Shown: piece after piece, positions 40,112-40,445 of the stretch | How positions within the stretch are numbered: the stretch's first letter is position 1 | Layout of the letters: the number at the start of each line of letters is the position of its first letter | NCBI GenBank assembly: GCA_026126105.1 | Contig: JAHCJV010000051.1 | Location: forward strand, 1 to 40,445 | Direction of reading: 5' to 3' | Origin: Enhydrobacter sp. | Lineage (GTDB): Bacteria; Pseudomonadota; Alphaproteobacteria; Reyranellales; Reyranellaceae | Length of the DNA stretch: 40,445 nt | Made by a program: the position numbers and the translations under genes | Notes under the pieces: generated by a model | The model's database searches: none | Seen by the model: the letters and a program-made list of their open reading frames with translations, nothing else | Told to the model about the DNA's origin: nothing

Positions 40112-40445
40112 TCAGATGCTGAGGTCGAGGAGGTTGTAATCCTTGATCTCGGCCTTTGCCTTGTCGTCCCAACGGTAGGCACGCCCCTCGTCCGCGTGCG
40201 GCTTGTAGACGAATGGCGTCTCGTCGGGGAAGCGCTGGCGACGGGCATCGATGCCGTAGCCGATCAGGCGCGCGCGCTGGCGGATGCGGTCGGCGTCGTA
40301 GGTGGCGACGGCGTTGTGGATGCCGCCGGCCTGCACGCCCAGCACCGACTTCCGGCGATGAAAGCCGAAGTTGATCGTCACCCGCCAGTCCTTGCTGGTG
40401 TTGGCGAAGGAGCCGTGCAGCGCCTGGCGGTTGGTCATCGCGACG
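40112..40445 (-). CDS. Phytanoyl-CoA dioxygenase-like protein (5' end beyond window)
   Basis: About 110 C-terminal residues of a larger protein; the frame remains open to the window edge, and an internal ATG at 40438 should not be taken as the start. TNRQALHGSFANTSKDWRVT has the distal His of the Fe(II)/2-oxoglutarate dioxygenase facial triad followed by the Asn-x-Ser and Arg pattern (2OG-binding Arg) typical of the PhyH family. The rest (INFGFHRRKSVLGVQAGG) completes the barrel. Such enzymes hydroxylate fatty acyl or small metabolites; the substrate is unknown. Confidence 0.75.
   Translation of the reverse strand, partial: VAMTNRQALHGSFANTSKDWRVTINFGFHRRKSVLGVQAGGIHNAVATYDADRIRQRARLIGYGIDARRQRFPDETPFVYKPHADEGRAYRWDDKAKAEIKDYNLLDLSI

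Overview
The window is about 40.4 kb of high-GC DNA with an alphaproteobacterial gene repertoire: a serC-serA serine pathway, a separate HisZ, SelO, DUF992 and DUF1254 secreted proteins, several Bug/TctC tricarboxylate-type binding proteins, TRAP and NitT/TauT-type transporters. I cannot name the genus; a soil or water Rhodospirillales/Reyranella-like organism would fit (inference). The genes are ordinary chromosomal ones, mostly small catabolic or transport modules. I see no rRNA, tRNA, CRISPR array, prophage or insertion sequence.

Layout. 1-1985: 3' end of a fumarate-reductase-type flavoprotein followed by a TctC-type binding protein. 2015-3036 (-): a CMD/AhpD-like gene with an in-frame TGA at its redox-active cysteine position, plus a STAS-like gene. 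3116-5999 (-): serC-serA, separated by a palindromic repeat. 6148-8386: epoxide hydrolase, then a convergent secreted Ntn-type amide hydrolase. 8459-12104 (-): a tight operon of DPM1/GtrB-type glycosyltransferase, methyltransferase, cupin and polytopic membrane protein. 12143-13318: hisZ. 13736-15682: three overlapping genes for small amphipathic/membrane stress-type proteins, convergent with an AraC regulator. 16900-19124: secreted DUF992 and DUF1254/DUF1214 proteins. 19782-21074: purA. 21239-22585 (-): secreted amidohydrolase, next to a decayed fragment that resembles purA. 22943-27893: complete TRAP transporter (DctP-DctQ-DctM) with a molybdopterin oxidoreductase. 28007-31980: amidohydrolase and Bug binding protein divergent from a Baeyer-Villiger monooxygenase. 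32044-34501: duplicated-domain secreted protein, a small ORF and selO. 34560-37102: complete NitT/TauT-type ABC transporter. 37181-40058: alpha/beta hydrolase divergent from a pair of overlapping binding-protein genes. 40112-40445: 3' end of a phytanoyl-CoA dioxygenase-like gene.

The main discovery is at 2015-2566 on the minus strand. Two reading frames usually called as separate genes are one CMD/AhpD-like protein interrupted by a single TGA exactly where the second cysteine of the CxxC redox motif belongs (Cys-Pro-Phe-TGA). Immediately downstream is a stem-loop with a bulged U and a GU-starting tetraloop; the GU sits 20-21 nt after the TGA, the same spacing as in E. coli fdhF. This reads as a selenocysteine codon with a bacterial SECIS, giving a 183-residue selenoprotein with a C-x-x-U centre. 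No sel genes are in the window, so the rest of the genome must be checked.

Other points of interest are a palindromic repeat family with two copies, one of which supplies the stop codon of the molybdoenzyme gene; a frameshifted purA-like relic; a terminator-like hairpin in the purA leader; and a cytoplasmic-looking solute-binding protein co-encoded with an exported Bug protein.
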